Positions 50,587 to 59,396 of a stretch of 64,000 nt of DNA are shown here, one piece after another. Under the pieces are notes generated by a model, which worked only from the letters and a program-made list of their open reading frames with translations, did not search any database and was not told where the DNA came from. The DNA comes from Pseudonocardiaceae bacterium. GTDB taxonomy: Bacteria > Actinomycetota > Actinomycetes > Mycobacteriales > Pseudonocardiaceae. The stretch's first letter is position 1. Each line of letters opens with the position of its first letter. Location: positions 26,260 to 90,259 of the forward strand of contig WHSZ01000017.1 in NCBI GenBank assembly GCA_009379845.1, in the 5' to 3' direction. The position numbers and the translations under genes were made by a program.

Positions 50587-50994
50587 ATGGCCAATGCGGA
50601 ACTGACCCAACGACAGCGCGAGCTACGCGAGACCTTCGTCAACGAGCGAGGATACTGGAACGAGTTCTGGGCTGGTCTGCTGGAGACCGACGAGGACTTC
50701 TTCGAGGCCTACCTCAACTTCTCCGCGGTGCCGTGGCGCAAGGGTGTACTGGAACCCAAGGTGAAGGAGTTGATCTACACCGCCATCGATGCGTCCACCA
50801 CGCACCTCTACGAGCCCGGACTGCGCCAGCACATTCGCAACGCGCTCGCTTATGGGGCCACCAAGGAGGAAATCATGGAGGTGCTGGAGCTGACCAGCGT
50901 GCTTGGCATCCACACCTGCATCCTCGGCGTGCCTGTCCTGCTCGAGGAGTTCGAGGCGCATCAGAAGAGCGCAGGAAACGGGAGTGGTCCGTGA
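50587..50994 (+). CDS. Carboxymuconolactone-decarboxylase-family protein
   Basis: 135 residues, the usual size for single-domain CMD proteins. The core K-V-K-E-L-I-Y-T-A-I-D-A-S-T-T-H-L-Y-E-P-G-L-R-x-H replaces the C-x-x-C of AhpD with T-T-H-L, so it is not a disulfide reductase. The conserved His is kept (L-R-Q-H-I). The helix A-T-K-E-E-I-M-E-V-L-E is typical. It is coupled to the next SDR gene at GTGA. Function in ketone catabolism is unknown. CMD-like proteins often sit in such operons. Confidence 0.82.
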   Translation: MANAELTQRQRELRETFVNERGYWNEFWAGLLETDEDFFEAYLNFSAVPWRKGVLEPKVKELIYTAIDASTTHLYEPGLRQHIRNALAYGATKEEIMEVLELTSVLGIHTCILGVPVLLEEFEAHQKSAGNGSGP

Positions 50995-51752
50995 GCGCGG
51001 CAGGGCTATTACACCCTGAAGGGCCTGGTTCACTGGTCGGTGACCGCGCGGTTGTGACCGGCGCGGCCCGAGGCATCGGCGCCCAGATCGCGATCGAACT
51101 GGCCACGGCCGGTGCGCACGTGACGGCGTTCGACGTCCGAGAACCAGCCGACACGATCGCGTCGATCCGTGGGGCAGGTGGCAGTGCCGACGGTGCCGTC
51201 GTCGACGTTACCGACTTCTCAGCGGTCCAGAAGGCGATGGGCGACGCGGGAAGTGACGGTGCTCGCCTGGACATCCTGGTTACCTGCGCTGCCATCTACG
51301 GCAATACCACATCGATCACCGATCTGAGCGAGTCCGAAGTGGACGCGGTGCTGGGGGTGAACGTGAAGGGCACCATGTGGTGCATGAAGGCAGCATTGCC
51401 GCTACTGCGGGCACACGGCGGCCGCGTCGTGTGTATCGGGTCGGTCGCCGGCAAAGTAGGCGGCGTCCTCGCCGGCCCGCATTACGTAGCCAGCAAGGGC
51501 GCGGTGCACGCGATGGTGAAATGGCTGGCCAAGACCGAAGCGGAAAACGGTATCCACGCCAACGGCATAGCGCCGGGCGTGGTGGACACCGAGATGATTG
51601 TCGGTCAGGGCTACGTCCCCGAGTATTGCCCGCTCGGGCGACTCGCCGAGCCACAGGAGATCGCCCGAGCGGCCGCGTTCCTGGCATCGCCAGCAGCCAG
51701 CTACCTCACCGGAACCATTGTCGACGTCAACGGCGGCTATTCGATGGCCTGA
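50991..51752 (+). CDS. Short-chain dehydrogenase/reductase
   Basis: 253 residues starting at GTG in the previous stop. T-G-A-A-R-G-I-G near residue 23, D-V-R after strand 2 (NAD preference), T-C-A-A-I in place of N-N-A-G, the catalytic Ser in I-G-S-V-A-G and Y-V-A-S-K, and a C-terminal V-D-V-N-G-G-Y. It is likely a secondary-alcohol or 3-hydroxyacyl dehydrogenase that makes the ketone consumed by HyuAB, or handles the 3-oxo acid it yields. Confidence 0.9.
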   Translation: MSAAGLLHPEGPGSLVGDRAVVTGAARGIGAQIAIELATAGAHVTAFDVREPADTIASIRGAGGSADGAVVDVTDFSAVQKAMGDAGSDGARLDILVTCAAIYGNTTSITDLSESEVDAVLGVNVKGTMWCMKAALPLLRAHGGRVVCIGSVAGKVGGVLAGPHYVASKGAVHAMVKWLAKTEAENGIHANGIAPGVVDTEMIVGQGYVPEYCPLGRLAEPQEIARAAAFLASPAASYLTGTIVDVNGGYSMA

Positions 51753-51835
51753 TCGCGGCAGCGCGCAAGACACGCGAGCGGTCACCGGCGCTGGTCGGGG
51801 ACACGTGTTCACGACCAAGTCTCGTAGGGGCAACC

Positions 51836-53368
51836 ATGTTCAACTTCGCCACAGTGCTCGATCACAACGCCGCCCGGCGGCCGGACGAGCCCGCGATCTC
51901 GTTTGGCAAGCACACTCTCACCCACGGCGAGCTGGACCAGCGAGTGAACGCCCTGGCGGCCGGGCTGAGCGAGCTGGGTATCGGAGCTGACGACGTGGTG
52001 GCCCTCTTGTTGTACAACTACCCCGAGTTCATCGAGACCGTATTCGCGGTGAACCGGCTCGGCGCCGCCTTCCTGCCGTTGAACTACCGGTTGTCCCCGG
52101 CAGAGTGGCAATACATTCTGAACCACGCGCAAGCCGCGGCGATCCTGACCGAGCCGGAGTTCCGGGACGCGGTGGATGGAATTGCCGAGCAGCTACCGTC
52201 ACTGCGGCAGCGTCTGTTACTCGGTGATCCCACGGACGGCTGGACTTCGCTGCCGGCGGTTGTCCAGAACAATCTCGGGAAGCGCGTTGCCGCCGCGACG
52301 GTGGGCGAAGACACCCTGCAGCGGCTGATGTACACGTCGGGCACGACGTCGCGGCCGAAGGGCGTTTGCCTCAGCCACGGCAACGTGATCTGGAAGGATC
52401 TCGGGCACATCATCGAGTTCGGCATCACCTCTGCGGATACCACGCTGGTGTGCGGGCCGCTCTACCACGTCGGCGGACTGGACTTGCCGGGCCTTGGCAC
52501 CCTGCACGCCGGTGGCCACCTGATCTTGGTGCGCAAGTTCGACCCCCGCGAAGTGCTGGACACGATCGCACGGGCGCGACCGACCAACATCTGGCTGGCG
52601 CCCGCGATGATGAACGCCGTGCTCCAAGTACCCGAGCTGGTGGACTACGACACGAGTTCGATCCGGTTCATCATCGGCGGCGGAGAGAAAATGCCCGAGC
52701 CGCTGATAACCAAGATCCTACGGGCGTTCCCGAACGCCTGGTTCTCCGACGCCTACGGACTGACCGAGACGGTCTCCGGTGACACCTTCAACGACTACGA
52801 CCACATGCTGTCCAAAGTGGGCTCGGTCGGCAGGCCGGTGCTGCACCTCGAAGTGCGTATCCTCGATGAGCACGGTGCCCCAGTGGCTCCCGGTGAACTC
52901 GGTGAGATCGCGCTGCGCGGCCCGAAGGTGTTCTCCGGCTACTGGCGCGACGACGAGGCGACCGCACGCGCGCTGCGGGACGGCTGGTTCCACACCGGTG
53001 ACGTCGGCAGACTCGATGCTGACGGATACCTTTACGTCGAGGACCGCAAGAAGGACATGATCGTCTCCGGCGGGGAGAACATCGCCACCCCAGAAGTAGA
53101 ACGAGTGCTCTACGAACACCCGGACATCGTGGAGGCGGCGGTCATCGGGATCGCGCACCAGCGCTGGGGTGAGGTGCCAAAGGCGTACGTAGTGCTGAAA
53201 GAGGGCGCCGTCCACGATCCCACGGCACTGCACGAGTTCTGCCGGGAACGCCTCGCGAAATTCAAGGTACCCGCGGAAGTCGAGGTCCTCGACACACTGC
53301 CGCGCACACCGTCCGGCAAGGTGCTCAAACGTACGCTACGAGACCAGCACAGCGCCGGCCCACAGTAA
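51836..53368 (+). CDS. Acyl-CoA synthetase (AMP-forming)
   Basis: 510 residues of the ANL superfamily. The P-loop is Y-T-S-G-T-T-S-R-P-K-G; Y-G-L-T-E, G-W-F-H-T-G-D-V-G, D-R-K-K-D-M-I-V-S-G-G-E-N-I and the C-terminal catalytic Lys in P-S-G-K-V-L-K-R are all present. It would activate the acid formed by the HyuAB-type carboxylase (for example a 3-oxo acid) to its CoA thioester. In acetophenone degradation a benzoylacetate-CoA ligase follows the carboxylase in the same way. It is preceded by an 83-bp gap without gene. Confidence 0.92.
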   Translation: MFNFATVLDHNAARRPDEPAISFGKHTLTHGELDQRVNALAAGLSELGIGADDVVALLLYNYPEFIETVFAVNRLGAAFLPLNYRLSPAEWQYILNHAQAAAILTEPEFRDAVDGIAEQLPSLRQRLLLGDPTDGWTSLPAVVQNNLGKRVAAATVGEDTLQRLMYTSGTTSRPKGVCLSHGNVIWKDLGHIIEFGITSADTTLVCGPLYHVGGLDLPGLGTLHAGGHLILVRKFDPREVLDTIARARPTNIWLAPAMMNAVLQVPELVDYDTSSIRFIIGGGEKMPEPLITKILRAFPNAWFSDAYGLTETVSGDTFNDYDHMLSKVGSVGRPVLHLEVRILDEHGAPVAPGELGEIALRGPKVFSGYWRDDEATARALRDGWFHTGDVGRLDADGYLYVEDRKKDMIVSGGENIATPEVERVLYEHPDIVEAAVIGIAHQRWGEVPKAYVVLKEGAVHDPTALHEFCRERLAKFKVPAEVEVLDTLPRTPSGKVLKRTLRDQHSAGPQ

Positions 53369-53375
53369 CGCCACA

Positions 53376-54134
53376 ATGACCGACTTCGACCTGAGCAGAC
53401 GGATCGCCTGGGTGACCGGAGCAGGCAAGGGACTCGGCAAGGCCATGGTCGAAGCCCTTGCGAATGCCGGAGCAACCGTGGCACTGACCGCGCGCACCGA
53501 AAAGGACATCCAGAACGTCGCCTCCTCGCTGAGACACAGTGGCCATAACGCCCTCGCCTTACCAGGATCGGTAGCGAAATCCAGCGCGGTGGATGCACTC
53601 GTTAAGCAGATCGTGGACGAGTACGGCCGCATCGACGTTCTGGTCAACTGTGCGGGAATCAGCCCAGTCTTCAAGCGAAGCGAGCGGCTGACCGACGACG
53701 AATGGTCCGATGTGCTCGGTGTCAACCTCAGTGGTACGTTCAATTGCTGCCGAGCGGCTGGCGCGCACATGCTGCGAAGCGGGGCAGGCAGCATCGTGAA
53801 CGTCTCCTCGGTACACGGCACCACGGGCTTCCCCCGGGTTGCCGCCTATGCCGCCAGCAAAGGCGGTGTCGAGGCATTGACGCGGGCACTCGCCGTGGAG
53901 TGGGCCGATCGCGGGGTCCGGGTGAACACGATCGCGCCAGGGTATTTCCGAACCGAGCTCTCCGAGGGGCTGCTAAGCAGCAAGTGGTCGGACACCATCC
54001 AAAGTCGAATCCCGCAAAACCGATACGGTCATGGTGACGACCTGGCGGGCGCGGTTGTCTTTCTCGCCAGTGACGCATCCCGTTACGTCACCGGCAGCAC
54101 CATGTTCGTCGATGGCGGCTGGACCGCGCACTAG
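53376..54134 (+). CDS. Short-chain dehydrogenase/reductase
   Basis: 252 residues beginning 7 nt after the acyl-CoA synthetase. The cofactor loop T-G-A-G-K-G-L-G is at about 12-19; T-A-R-T after strand 2 suggests NADP(H), unlike its neighbours. N-C-A-G-I, the catalytic S-S-V-H and Y-A-A-S-K, and F-V-D-G-G-W complete the fold. It is the last gene of the carboxylase operon, followed by a strong hairpin. Confidence 0.9.
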   Translation: MTDFDLSRRIAWVTGAGKGLGKAMVEALANAGATVALTARTEKDIQNVASSLRHSGHNALALPGSVAKSSAVDALVKQIVDEYGRIDVLVNCAGISPVFKRSERLTDDEWSDVLGVNLSGTFNCCRAAGAHMLRSGAGSIVNVSSVHGTTGFPRVAAYAASKGGVEALTRALAVEWADRGVRVNTIAPGYFRTELSEGLLSSKWSDTIQSRIPQNRYGHGDDLAGAVVFLASDASRYVTGSTMFVDGGWTAH

Positions 54135-54170
54135 CGATCGTCAGGCGCCGAGTTCCCCAAAGCAAGAAAC

Positions 54171-54200
54171 CGCTCGTCGGTCAGATGACCGATGCGAGCG
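54171..54200 (+). terminator. Hairpin after the carboxylase operon
   Basis: CGCTCG-TCGGTCA, loop GA, TGACCGA-TG-CGAGCG form a 13-bp stem with a 2-nt bulge, 36 nt after the last SDR stop and before the convergent ATPase gene. No U-tract follows, as is common for actinobacterial terminators. The remainder of 54135-54291 shows nothing else. Confidence 0.6.
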
Positions 54201-54291
54201 CCGGGTTCAGCGTGCACTCCAGCTCAACGTCACTCCGTCGAGATTGGAAAGGGGCACACCGGATTACTTGTGTCGCCGTGCGAATCGTCTG

Positions 54292-56352
54292 TCAGCTCAG
54301 GGCGTTGTTACCGAGTTTTCGGGTGAGCCGGCGTCTATAGCTCGGTGCCAGTCGGTTGGCCGTGGCTGTGCGTCCGCAACAAGCGCAGCTGGCGGCCGCA
54401 CCGATAGCACCGGGTTTGGGAATCCGCTGTGGCGCGGCGTTGGGCGTTGTGCTGCCGGCTCGCGGGCGGAAGCGCCCGGCGCGGACACCGTTGGCGATAA
54501 CAAGGACTTCGGCGAGTTCGTGGATGAACACGACGGTGGCCAGGCCGAGCGCGCCGAAGGCGGCCAGCGGGACGAGGGTGAGCACGATCGCCGCGGAGAG
54601 CCCGATGTTTTGCAGCATGACGGCGCGGGCGCGACGGGTGTGTGCGAGCGCGCGGGGCAGGTGGCGCAGGTCGGTGCCCAGGAGGGCGACGTCGGCGGTT
54701 TCCATGGCGACGTCAGTGCCCATAGCGCCCATGGCGATGCCGACATCGGCGGTGGCCAGCGCGGGAGCGTCGTTGATGCCATCGCCGACCATGGCGACCG
54801 GGCCCGGCAGCCGCTTCACGAGGGCGGCTTTGTCTTGCGGGCGCAGTTCGGCGTGGACGTCTGTGATGCCCGCTTCGGCGGCAAGGGCGGTGGCGGTGCG
54901 GGCGTTGTCGCCGGTGAGCATGGCCACCCGAACACCGTGATCGATCAGCGTGCGGATCGTCTCGGCGGCTTCGGGGCGTAAGTCGTCGCGGATGCCGAGG
55001 ATGCCGAGCACCGTGCCGCCGCGTTCGAGGACGGCGACGGTGGCCCCGGCATCTTGCAGTCGAGTCACCTCTTGCAGCAGCGGTCCAGGGGTGATCCAGC
55101 TGGGTTTGCCGAGCCGGGCGGGTGCGCCCTCCACGGTACCGGTCAGCCCGGCGCCGGGCACGGTGGTCACGCCCTGAGCGGGGGTGGGGTCGGGGGCCGC
55201 GGACAGGATCGCCGCCGCCAGAGGGTGTTCGCTGCGGGCTTCCAAGGCGGCGGCCACGGCGAGCACGTGTTCGGCGTCGACTCCTTCGGCGGGCACGATC
55301 TCGGTCACAGAGGGGGTGTTGCGGGTCAGGGTGCCGGTCTTGTCCAGTGCCACGGTGCGCACCGCACCCAGGGTCTCCAGTGCTGCTCCGCCCTTGACCA
55401 GTACACCGAGCCGGGTGGCGGCGCCGACGGCTGCGATGACGGTCACCGGCACCGAGATCGCCAGTGCGCAGGGGGCGGCGGCCACCAAAACGACAAGGGA
55501 GCGTTCCAGCCACGTGGCGGGGTCGCCGAGCAGCGAGCCGATGCCGGCGATGAGCGCCGCGAGCACCATGATCGCCGGCACCAGGGGGCGGGAGATGCGA
55601 TCGGCGATGCGCTGGCGGGTGCCCTTGCGCTGCTGGGCGTCCTCGACGATGCGCACGACCTTGGCCAGCGAGTTGTCCGCGACGGTTGCGGTGGCCTCGA
55701 CGGTGAGCACCCCGGTGCCGTTGACCGACCCGGCGAACACGTCGTCGCCAGCCCGGATCTCGACCGGCATCGATTCGCCGGTGATGGCGGAGGTGTCCAC
55801 ACTGGAATGTCCGGTTCGGACGGTTCCGTCGCTGGCGAGTCGACCACCTGCACGGACGAGCATGTGATCGCCGACCCGCAGCTCGTGCGGGGTGAGCACG
55901 GTCTCGGTGCCGTTGCGGAGCACGGTGATCTGCTCGGGTACCAGGGCGAGCAGGGCGCGCAGCCCGCGGCGGGTGCGGGAGAGCGCGTAGTCCTCCAAGG
56001 CTTCGCTGATGGAGAACAGGAACGCCAGCATCGCTGCCTCCGCGACCTGGCCCAGCAGTAGCGCCCCGAGCAGCGCGATGGTCATTAGCGTGCCGACCCC
56101 GATCCGGCGACGCAGCAGCGCGCGCACCGTGTTCGGGATGAAGGTCACCGCGCCGGCGAGTGCTGCGAGCCCGTGCAACACCGCCTCGGCGCTCGGCGAG
56201 CCGAGCCAGCCGGCGACGAAGCCGGCTGCGACCAGCAGACCCGCGGTGGCCGCGAGTTGTACCTCTCGCGCCTGCCACAGGCGACGGGGCTGCTCGCTGT
56301 GCTCGGCGCTGTCGTGGTGCGGGGTTTCGGTGTCGCAGCACTCGGCGCTCAT
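54292..56352 (-). CDS. P1B-type heavy-metal-exporting ATPase (Cd/Zn/Pb-like)
   Basis: 686 residues. It has the catalytic D-K-T-G-T-L-T, T-G-E-S-M-P, M-L-T-G-D-N and G-D-G-I-N-D-A-P-A-L motifs, and the metal-path helix reads A-A-P-C-A-L-A-I-S: APC instead of the common CPC. There is no N-terminal HMA domain. Instead the N-terminus has C-C plus several His, and the C-terminal tail has C-A-C-C. H-E-L-A-E-V-L-V-I in the last helix resembles CtpG-type mycobacterial pumps. The start overlaps the arsR stop, so regulator and pump are coupled. It probably exports Cd, Pb or Zn. Confidence 0.92.
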   Translation of the reverse strand: MSAECCDTETPHHDSAEHSEQPRRLWQAREVQLAATAGLLVAAGFVAGWLGSPSAEAVLHGLAALAGAVTFIPNTVRALLRRRIGVGTLMTIALLGALLLGQVAEAAMLAFLFSISEALEDYALSRTRRGLRALLALVPEQITVLRNGTETVLTPHELRVGDHMLVRAGGRLASDGTVRTGHSSVDTSAITGESMPVEIRAGDDVFAGSVNGTGVLTVEATATVADNSLAKVVRIVEDAQQRKGTRQRIADRISRPLVPAIMVLAALIAGIGSLLGDPATWLERSLVVLVAAAPCALAISVPVTVIAAVGAATRLGVLVKGGAALETLGAVRTVALDKTGTLTRNTPSVTEIVPAEGVDAEHVLAVAAALEARSEHPLAAAILSAAPDPTPAQGVTTVPGAGLTGTVEGAPARLGKPSWITPGPLLQEVTRLQDAGATVAVLERGGTVLGILGIRDDLRPEAAETIRTLIDHGVRVAMLTGDNARTATALAAEAGITDVHAELRPQDKAALVKRLPGPVAMVGDGINDAPALATADVGIAMGAMGTDVAMETADVALLGTDLRHLPRALAHTRRARAVMLQNIGLSAAIVLTLVPLAAFGALGLATVVFIHELAEVLVIANGVRAGRFRPRAGSTTPNAAPQRIPKPGAIGAAASCACCGRTATANRLAPSYRRRLTRKLGNNALS

Positions 56353-56711
56353 ACCGGATCAACCGCCGCGGCCTCGGCGGTGACGGGAGTGAGCAGCTGC
56401 CGGCCGAGCCTGCTGAGGCGATACATCACGAGCTTGCCGTCGCGGCGGGAGGCCACCAGTCCAGCCGAGCGCAGCTGCCGCAGGTGATGCGACACCAGCC
56501 CCTGGGAAGAGCCGACGATCCAGGCCAGGTCGCACACGCACAGCTCGTCACCGGCCGGCAGCGCGTGCACAAGCCGCAACCGCGTCGGGTCGCCCAACGC
56601 GCGCAGCCGTAGCGCCTGCGCCTCCAGCTCATCGGCATCGGGCAGCCTCGTGCGCAGCGTCTCGGCGTGGTCGAAGTCGATGCACAGCAGTTCGCAGCGG
56701 TCGTCGCTCAT
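56349..56711 (-). CDS. ArsR/SmtB-family metal sensor, CadC-like
   Basis: 120 residues. The winged helix is typical: L-R-A-L-G-D-P-T-R-L-R-L-V-H-A-L, and then S-Q-G-L-V-S-H-H-L-R-Q-L-R-S-A-G-L. The metal ligands look like the CadC alpha3N site: Cys6 and Cys10 in C-E-L-L-C near the N-terminus and C-V-C-D in helix 3. This site senses Cd(II), Pb(II) and Bi(III). It is the first gene of the two-gene operon and would repress itself and the pump. Confidence 0.93.
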   Translation of the reverse strand: MSDDRCELLCIDFDHAETLRTRLPDADELEAQALRLRALGDPTRLRLVHALPAGDELCVCDLAWIVGSSQGLVSHHLRQLRSAGLVASRRDGKLVMYRLSRLGRQLLTPVTAEAAAVDPV

Positions 56712-56760
56712 ACACTCAATCTAACGACCGTTGATATGTTTGAGCAAGCATGCGGCGTGT
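56712..56760. promoter_or_regulatory. ArsR promoter/operator region
   Basis: Directly upstream of arsR. ATGTTTGAGCAAGCAT (56736-56751) is an imperfect 16-bp palindrome, and CTCAA and TTGAG-like half-sites plus AACG-AC-CGTT (56723-56732) lie beside it. ArsR repressors bind such 12-2-12-like dyads over their promoters. The precise operator cannot be decided by eye. Confidence 0.45.
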
Positions 56761-56835
56761 GCGGGAGTGGCTTCGGCACGCAGATATGAGAATTGCTAGT
56801 CACTCAGGGTGATTGGTTGTTTTGAATAGCTGGTG

Positions 56836-56934
56836 ATGGTGGCGCGTTGGGCGCGGGCCACAGGTCACCCGGGGCACTATGCGCACGTCCGCGAGCACGA
56901 GTACGTCGTGGCGGACCTGGCCGGTCAGCAGTGA
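56836..56934 (+). pseudogene. Possible 3' remnant of a lost gene (32 codons)
   Basis: An open frame M-V-A-R-W-A-R-A-T-G-H-P-G-H-Y-A-H-V-R-E without ribosome site ends at TGA 56932. Codon bias is strong, yet it begins abruptly after AT-rich non-coding DNA, as expected of a truncated gene end. It sits between two minus-strand genes and overlaps no other CDS. No family is recognised. Confidence 0.25.
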
Positions 56935-57420
56935 CTATCGCACCGCGTAGTAGGTGAAGATCGTATGGTCAGGGTCAGCTACGCGCGTTCCGGTGCCGAC
57001 GATGACCGTGCGGGTCAGCCAGTCGTGCTGGCCGATGGGCGTGTCGAACTTCGGGGTGACGCGGAAATAGAACTCGCGGCCCCCTCCCCAGGACGGATCG
57101 TCGAAATCGGTCTCCGAGCCGTCGACCGGATAGAGGTAGCCGGTGTTGTTGATGTAGATAGGTGACCCGTCAGATGCCTCCAGCATGTAGTGGGCGTTGA
57201 GACCGTACACGCCGGCGTAGTCGGCGCCGCTGCCTGGAATTACGCGCCCTTGCAGGCGCGGTCCCCAGATCTCGCCGCCCGCCGCGGGCACGTAGACGCG
57301 TTTGCCCGCCGGGGTCTCGAACCGTACACGCTGGTTGAAGTCGATCCGGATGGAGAAGACGTACTCGAGTTCGATGGGCTCGATTCGTGTCTCCGCGACG
57401 TCGTCTGCGAGGCTGGTCAT
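56935..57420 (-). CDS. DUF3237-family protein
   Basis: 161 residues; GAGGAG upstream supports the start at 57420 rather than 57432. The DUF3237 (UPF0311) barrel is shown by E-L-E-Y-V-F-S-I, the repeated G-E-I-W-G-P-R-L-Q-G-R-V-I-P-G-S-G-A-D, Y-M-L-E-A-S-D-G-S-P-I-Y-I-N-N-T-G-Y and the late F-R-V-T-P-K-F-D-T. The family has no settled biochemical role and often occurs beside hydrolases and aromatic or terpenoid catabolic genes. It follows the hydrolase-NTF2 fusion by 66 nt on the same strand. Confidence 0.85.
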   Translation of the reverse strand: MTSLADDVAETRIEPIELEYVFSIRIDFNQRVRFETPAGKRVYVPAAGGEIWGPRLQGRVIPGSGADYAGVYGLNAHYMLEASDGSPIYINNTGYLYPVDGSETDFDDPSWGGGREFYFRVTPKFDTPIGQHDWLTRTVIVGTGTRVADPDHTIFTYYAVR

Positions 57421-57486
57421 CTTTCTCCTCATCGATTGTGGTGGACGGTGCGATTGCTCTTTGCTCGACCGTCACGCTGACGGTCT

Positions 57487-59322
57487 TCAATGCTCGGGGG
57501 AGCGTCGGTCCTTCAGGAGGATCGCACCGCCGTTCCAGGTTGGGTCTTCGTCCTGGATCTCGGCCTCGGTCGCCCATGGTGAACGGCTGAAGTAGGGCGA
57601 GCTGACAAATGTCGCCTCGACGGCGGCGATCTCGCCGTTCTTGACCTTGAACATCTCCAGGAAGCTCCAGGTGTGCGGCTCTTGGAACGGGGATTCCCGC
57701 ATTGACCCGTCAGTGGTCTCGTATTCGCGCATGAGTCCTTTGTGGTCGATGAAACCTCGCGCGAGGCATATGCCACGGGCCTCGTCCACCATGAGCCACT
57801 CCCGCCGAACCCGCTGATTGAACCGGTAGCGGCCGAGCAGGAAGTCCGCGGCGGCTCCCTGCGGCGCGGCCTGGTAGCCGTTCTCGATGCGGTAGCAAGT
57901 AGCGGCGAACTTCGTATGGAGAACGCCGTCGTTGCGGGACAGGGTCTGGAAGTAGCCGTCGGCGACGGCCAGCGCGTCCTCGCGGCTGCTGCGTACCTCG
58001 GGCGACAGGGTCTCGCCGATGACGGGCTGGTGGTGGAGTTGCCGCACATCGCCGAAGGGCGTAGGAGGACCGCTCACCGCACGCTTCGTGGAGAGCAGGT
58101 GCTCGATCTCGGTGATCTGGCCGCCGCGGATTTTGAGTCGGATGGCCAGGAAGCCAGGGGTGTCGTTCATCATGATCGCCGTGAAGACCGCGGCGCCACC
58201 GGTGTGCGGGTCCGAGAAGATCAGGGCGGGACCGACTTCTTCGGTCACGGCGTCCCAGCTGCCGTCCGGGAAGGTCAGCTCGACGTTGTTCTCGGTGTAG
58301 CGAACTCGTGGAGATATGGGAACCGTGGAGGGGTCACGTTCGACGTAGGCGTGTCTGTACTGTTCGGCGATGCCTTCCAGTTCTCGCTGAGTGTGCTCGG
58401 CACCGTCAGCCACCGGTCGCGCTGGTTCTCCTTTGTGGACGTTCGCGCGCTGGACACCAGGGCCCAATCCGCTGACGAACGCTTCCAGCGGGTCACCGAG
58501 GCATCGATCCTCCGTACCGAGGTGCAGCACCTCGCTGAAGTGGTTGTGCTTGGCAAGATAGCCCAGCGGGGGCAGCTGTCCTTGCTCCTCGGTGAGGGCC
58601 GCGACAAACCGCAGGAACTGCTCCTGATGGTCAGGCGGGTCAAGTTCCGCGATCACCGGCATGATCGGAATTCCGGCCTCGGCCAGCCGGGGCAGTGGGG
58701 AGATCTCGGCGAGGTCGGCGTCGGCACCGAAGTAGGTCCTTATCGCGGCATCATGAGCCAATGTCGTCAGGTCGTACCGCCCCGACATCAGGACGGCGCC
58801 GGCCACTGCGGGCTGCGACGTGTCGGCCAGAAAGCCGGCGACGTGCGTAGCGCCCGCCGAAGCACCGATCAGCGCGATGCGATCCGGGTCTCCGCCGGCC
58901 TCCGCGATGTTCTCCTTGAGCCAGGAGACGACGGCGCTGAGATCCTCGACGCCCGACGGGTACTGGGCTTCCGGGGCCAGGCGGTAATTGACGGTCACAC
59001 CAATGAGGTTGTGGTGCGCGGCCCAGATTCCGACGTTGTCGTAGAACGGACTTGACGGCGTGCTCTTGTTCCCGGCGACAAAGTTGCCACCGTGGACGAA
59101 GACGACAACGGGCATCGGTGATGCGGCGCCGTCGATCGCTCGGAACGTGTCGAGTCGGTGTCGATCGTGGGACCCATAGGCGATGTCGCGCTCGACGGCC
59201 ACATCATCCGGCGGCGCTCCGGTGTGCAGTGGGGCGAAGAGCTTTTCGGTTGCCCGGGCGTGCTCAGGAGTGATGGCGTCGCCGATCTGACGTAATGCGG
59301 TTGCAAGAGTCTCATCCAGCAT
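57487..59322 (-). CDS. Fusion: alpha/beta hydrolase (esterase) + NTF2/SnoaL-like domain
   Basis: About 611 residues. Residues 1-270 are an HSL-type esterase with the oxyanion motif V-H-G-G-N-F, the nucleophile G-A-S-A-G, and acid/His regions D-P-P-D-H and K-H-N-H-F. Residues about 310-600 hold two NTF2-like cone folds (R-E-L-E-G-I-A-E-Q-Y-R-H-A-Y-V-E-R-D and D-A-L-A-V-A-D-G-Y-F). The start is uncertain: Met at 59340 or 59322 are both possible, the latter nearer AGAGGA. The fusion suggests hydrolysis followed by dehydration or ring chemistry in one polypeptide. It is divergent from the MarR gene. Confidence 0.85.
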   Translation of the reverse strand: MLDETLATALRQIGDAITPEHARATEKLFAPLHTGAPPDDVAVERDIAYGSHDRHRLDTFRAIDGAASPMPVVVFVHGGNFVAGNKSTPSSPFYDNVGIWAAHHNLIGVTVNYRLAPEAQYPSGVEDLSAVVSWLKENIAEAGGDPDRIALIGASAGATHVAGFLADTSQPAVAGAVLMSGRYDLTTLAHDAAIRTYFGADADLAEISPLPRLAEAGIPIMPVIAELDPPDHQEQFLRFVAALTEEQGQLPPLGYLAKHNHFSEVLHLGTEDRCLGDPLEAFVSGLGPGVQRANVHKGEPARPVADGAEHTQRELEGIAEQYRHAYVERDPSTVPISPRVRYTENNVELTFPDGSWDAVTEEVGPALIFSDPHTGGAAVFTAIMMNDTPGFLAIRLKIRGGQITEIEHLLSTKRAVSGPPTPFGDVRQLHHQPVIGETLSPEVRSSREDALAVADGYFQTLSRNDGVLHTKFAATCYRIENGYQAAPQGAAADFLLGRYRFNQRVRREWLMVDEARGICLARGFIDHKGLMREYETTDGSMRESPFQEPHTWSFLEMFKVKNGEIAAVEATFVSSPYFSRSPWATEAEIQDEDPTWNGGAILLKDRRSPEH

Positions 59323-59396
59323 TCTGACGAGTCCTCTCATTGTCGTCGGTGAACCGTCGAGTTGCTGCCAAAAGACGAGGACATCTACGATGCGGT

